From: Kitasatospora sp. NBC_01287
GTDB lineage: Bacteria; Actinomycetota; Actinomycetes; Streptomycetales; Streptomycetaceae
Assembly: GCF_026340565.1 (NCBI RefSeq)
Contig: NZ_JAPEPB010000001.1
Coordinates: 1,426,001 to 1,490,000 of the forward strand
Direction: 5' to 3'
Length of the DNA stretch: 64,000 bases
Below the pieces are notes generated by a model. It did not search any database. It was not told the DNA's origin and saw only the letters and a program-made list of their open reading frames with translations. Positions 63,115-64,000 of this stretch are shown here, piece by piece. How positions within the stretch are numbered: position 1 is the stretch's first letter; the number at the start of each line of letters is the position of its first letter. Position numbers and translations under genes: made by a program.

Positions 63115-63381
63115 TCAGGCGGCGTCGACGGCCTCGGCGGTGAGCATGCCGGCGTTGATCTCGCGCAGCGCGATCGACAGCGGCTTCTCGTGCACGTGGG
63201 TGTCGACCAGCGGGCCGACGTACTCCAGCAGACCCTCACCGAGCTGCGAGTAGTACGCGTTGATCTGACGCGCGCGCTTGGCCGCGTAGATCACCAGGCT
63301 GTACTTCGAGTCCGTGGCCTCGAGCAGCTCATCGATCGGCGGGTTGATGATGCCCTCGGGCGCGGTCATGGAAGAGGACAC
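63115..63381 (-). CDS. rpoZ: RNA polymerase omega subunit
   Basis: This 88-residue omega subunit has [20 protein letters not shown] and [20 protein letters not shown], the conserved core that supports RNA polymerase assembly. The GTG start is four codons before an ATG that could also be used. It follows gmk on the same strand. Confidence 0.95.
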   Translation of the reverse strand: MSSSMTAPEGIINPPIDELLEATDSKYSLVIYAAKRARQINAYYSQLGEGLLEYVGPLVDTHVHEKPLSIALREINAGMLTAEAVDAA

Positions 63382-63552
63382 GGAAAACCTTCCGAAAAGA
63401 TGACGGAGAACAGTTCCTGATTCGATCCGACCGAATCACCGGCAGGCCACCAGACCAACAGGCCACCACACCAACAGACAGGTGAACCAGCAGGCAGGTG
63501 AACCAACAGGCGAGTACGCCAACAGGCATTCGGTTGAATCACACAGATCGAA

Positions 63553-64000
63553 TCAGTTTACACCGAGCAAGGCTAGCAGCTCGGCCGCGACCTGCTCGAC
63601 CGAGGTGTTCACCAGCGTGGTGTCGAACTCCGGCTCGGCGGCCAGCTCGATCCTCGCGGCGGCCAGCCGCTCGTCGATGACCTCCTGCGGCTCGGTGCCG
63701 CGCCCGGTGAGCCGGCGCACCAGCTCCTCCCAGCTCGGCGGGGCCAGGAAGACCAGCTGGGCTTCGGGCATCGACTCGCGCACCTGGCGGGCGCCCTGCA
63801 GGTCGATCTCGAGCAGCACGGGCTCGCCGCGCTCCAACCGCTCCTCGACCGCCGCACGCGGGGTGCCGTACTTGTTGCCGGCGAAGACGGCCGACTCCAG
63901 CAGTTCGCCGTTTGCGACCAGCTTGTCGAACTCGTCGTGGTCGACGAACTGGTAGTGGACCCCGTCCTTCTCGCCGGGTCGCGGATGCCGGGTGGTGGCC
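63553..64000 (-). CDS. gmk: Guanylate kinase (partial)
   Basis: This is the C-terminal ~149 residues of guanylate kinase, which makes GDP from GMP. Visible are [49 protein letters not shown] and [19 protein letters not shown]. The N-terminal P-loop lies beyond the right edge. The spacer to rpoZ (63382-63552) holds degenerate ACCAACAGGC-type repeats. Confidence 0.93.
   Translation of the reverse strand, partial: ATTRHPRPGEKDGVHYQFVDHDEFDKLVANGELLESAVFAGNKYGTPRAAVEERLERGEPVLLEIDLQGARQVRESMPEAQLVFLAPPSWEELVRRLTGRGTEPQEVIDERLAAARIELAAEPEFDTTLVNTSVEQVAAELLALLGVN

Noticed and set aside
63382-63552. CRISPR-like array in the gmk-rpoZ spacer
   Set aside because: The ACCAACAGGC-type repeats are short, degenerate and irregularly spaced, with no unique spacers of constant length.

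Overview
The window is high-GC actinobacterial chromosome, most likely Streptomyces or Kitasatospora. This is supported by frequent GTG/TTG starts, GTGA/ATGA gene overlaps, a twin-arginine signal, many lipoproteins and TetR/LuxR regulators, and at the right end the core gene order gmk-rpoZ-coaBC-metK-priA-(hypothetical)-def-fmt-rsmB, with rpe further left. Genes run off both ends: a molybdopterin oxidase subunit on the left and gmk on the right. No tRNA, rRNA, CRISPR array or intact transposase was seen.

Layout. 1-4.2 kb: molybdopterin oxidase subunit, FUSC-type exporter, S41 peptidase. 4.4-7.4 kb: a compact class III lanthipeptide locus made of a LanKC synthetase, a 32-residue precursor gene too short for ordinary gene finding, a likely promoter and a strong terminator. 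7.7-13.4 kb: a MacB/FtsX-type ABC exporter divergent from a NarL-type two-component system. 13.5-17.8 kb: a TetR/MFS pair with three operator copies, a VOC protein and its decayed partial duplicate, and a secreted transglycosylase-like protein.

17.9-40.6 kb is the most interesting part: two divergent gene sets that look like one unusual non-modular NRPS-like biosynthetic cluster. The leftward set holds an unrecognised 441-residue protein, a ferredoxin, a haem-oxygenase-like diiron oxidase, an HpaI-type aldolase lacking the usual histidine, a cupin, an alpha/beta hydrolase, two carrier proteins, a beta-hydroxyacid dehydrogenase, an acyl-CoA-dehydrogenase-like protein, a SerRS-like amino acid:carrier-protein ligase, a stand-alone condensation domain and an ABC exporter. 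The rightward set holds two GNATs, an acyl-AMP ligase, a VOC protein, a KAS III-like enzyme, an MbtH-adenylation-PCP fusion, a thioester reductase, a GcvT-like protein and a P450. A plausible reading is that an amino acid (serine, glycine or alanine) is loaded on a free carrier protein by the aaRS-like ligase and oxidised there. It would then be joined to a second adenylated unit by the free condensation domain, released reductively, tailored by the P450 and diiron oxidase, and exported.

The cluster appears to end at a scar near 40.7-41.1 kb: a 20-bp tandem duplication, a pirin gene cut after about 76 codons, and a 74-bp CTAG-bounded MITE-like inverted repeat. 41.2-53.5 kb is a mixed chromosomal region (RDD protein, rpe, methyltransferase, SDR, aldo/keto reductase, small LuxR, secreted and lipoproteins, a drug-type ABC exporter with a divergent TetR, a phosphatase). 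53.5-64 kb is housekeeping: rsmB, fmt, def, priA, metK, coaBC, rpoZ and gmk.
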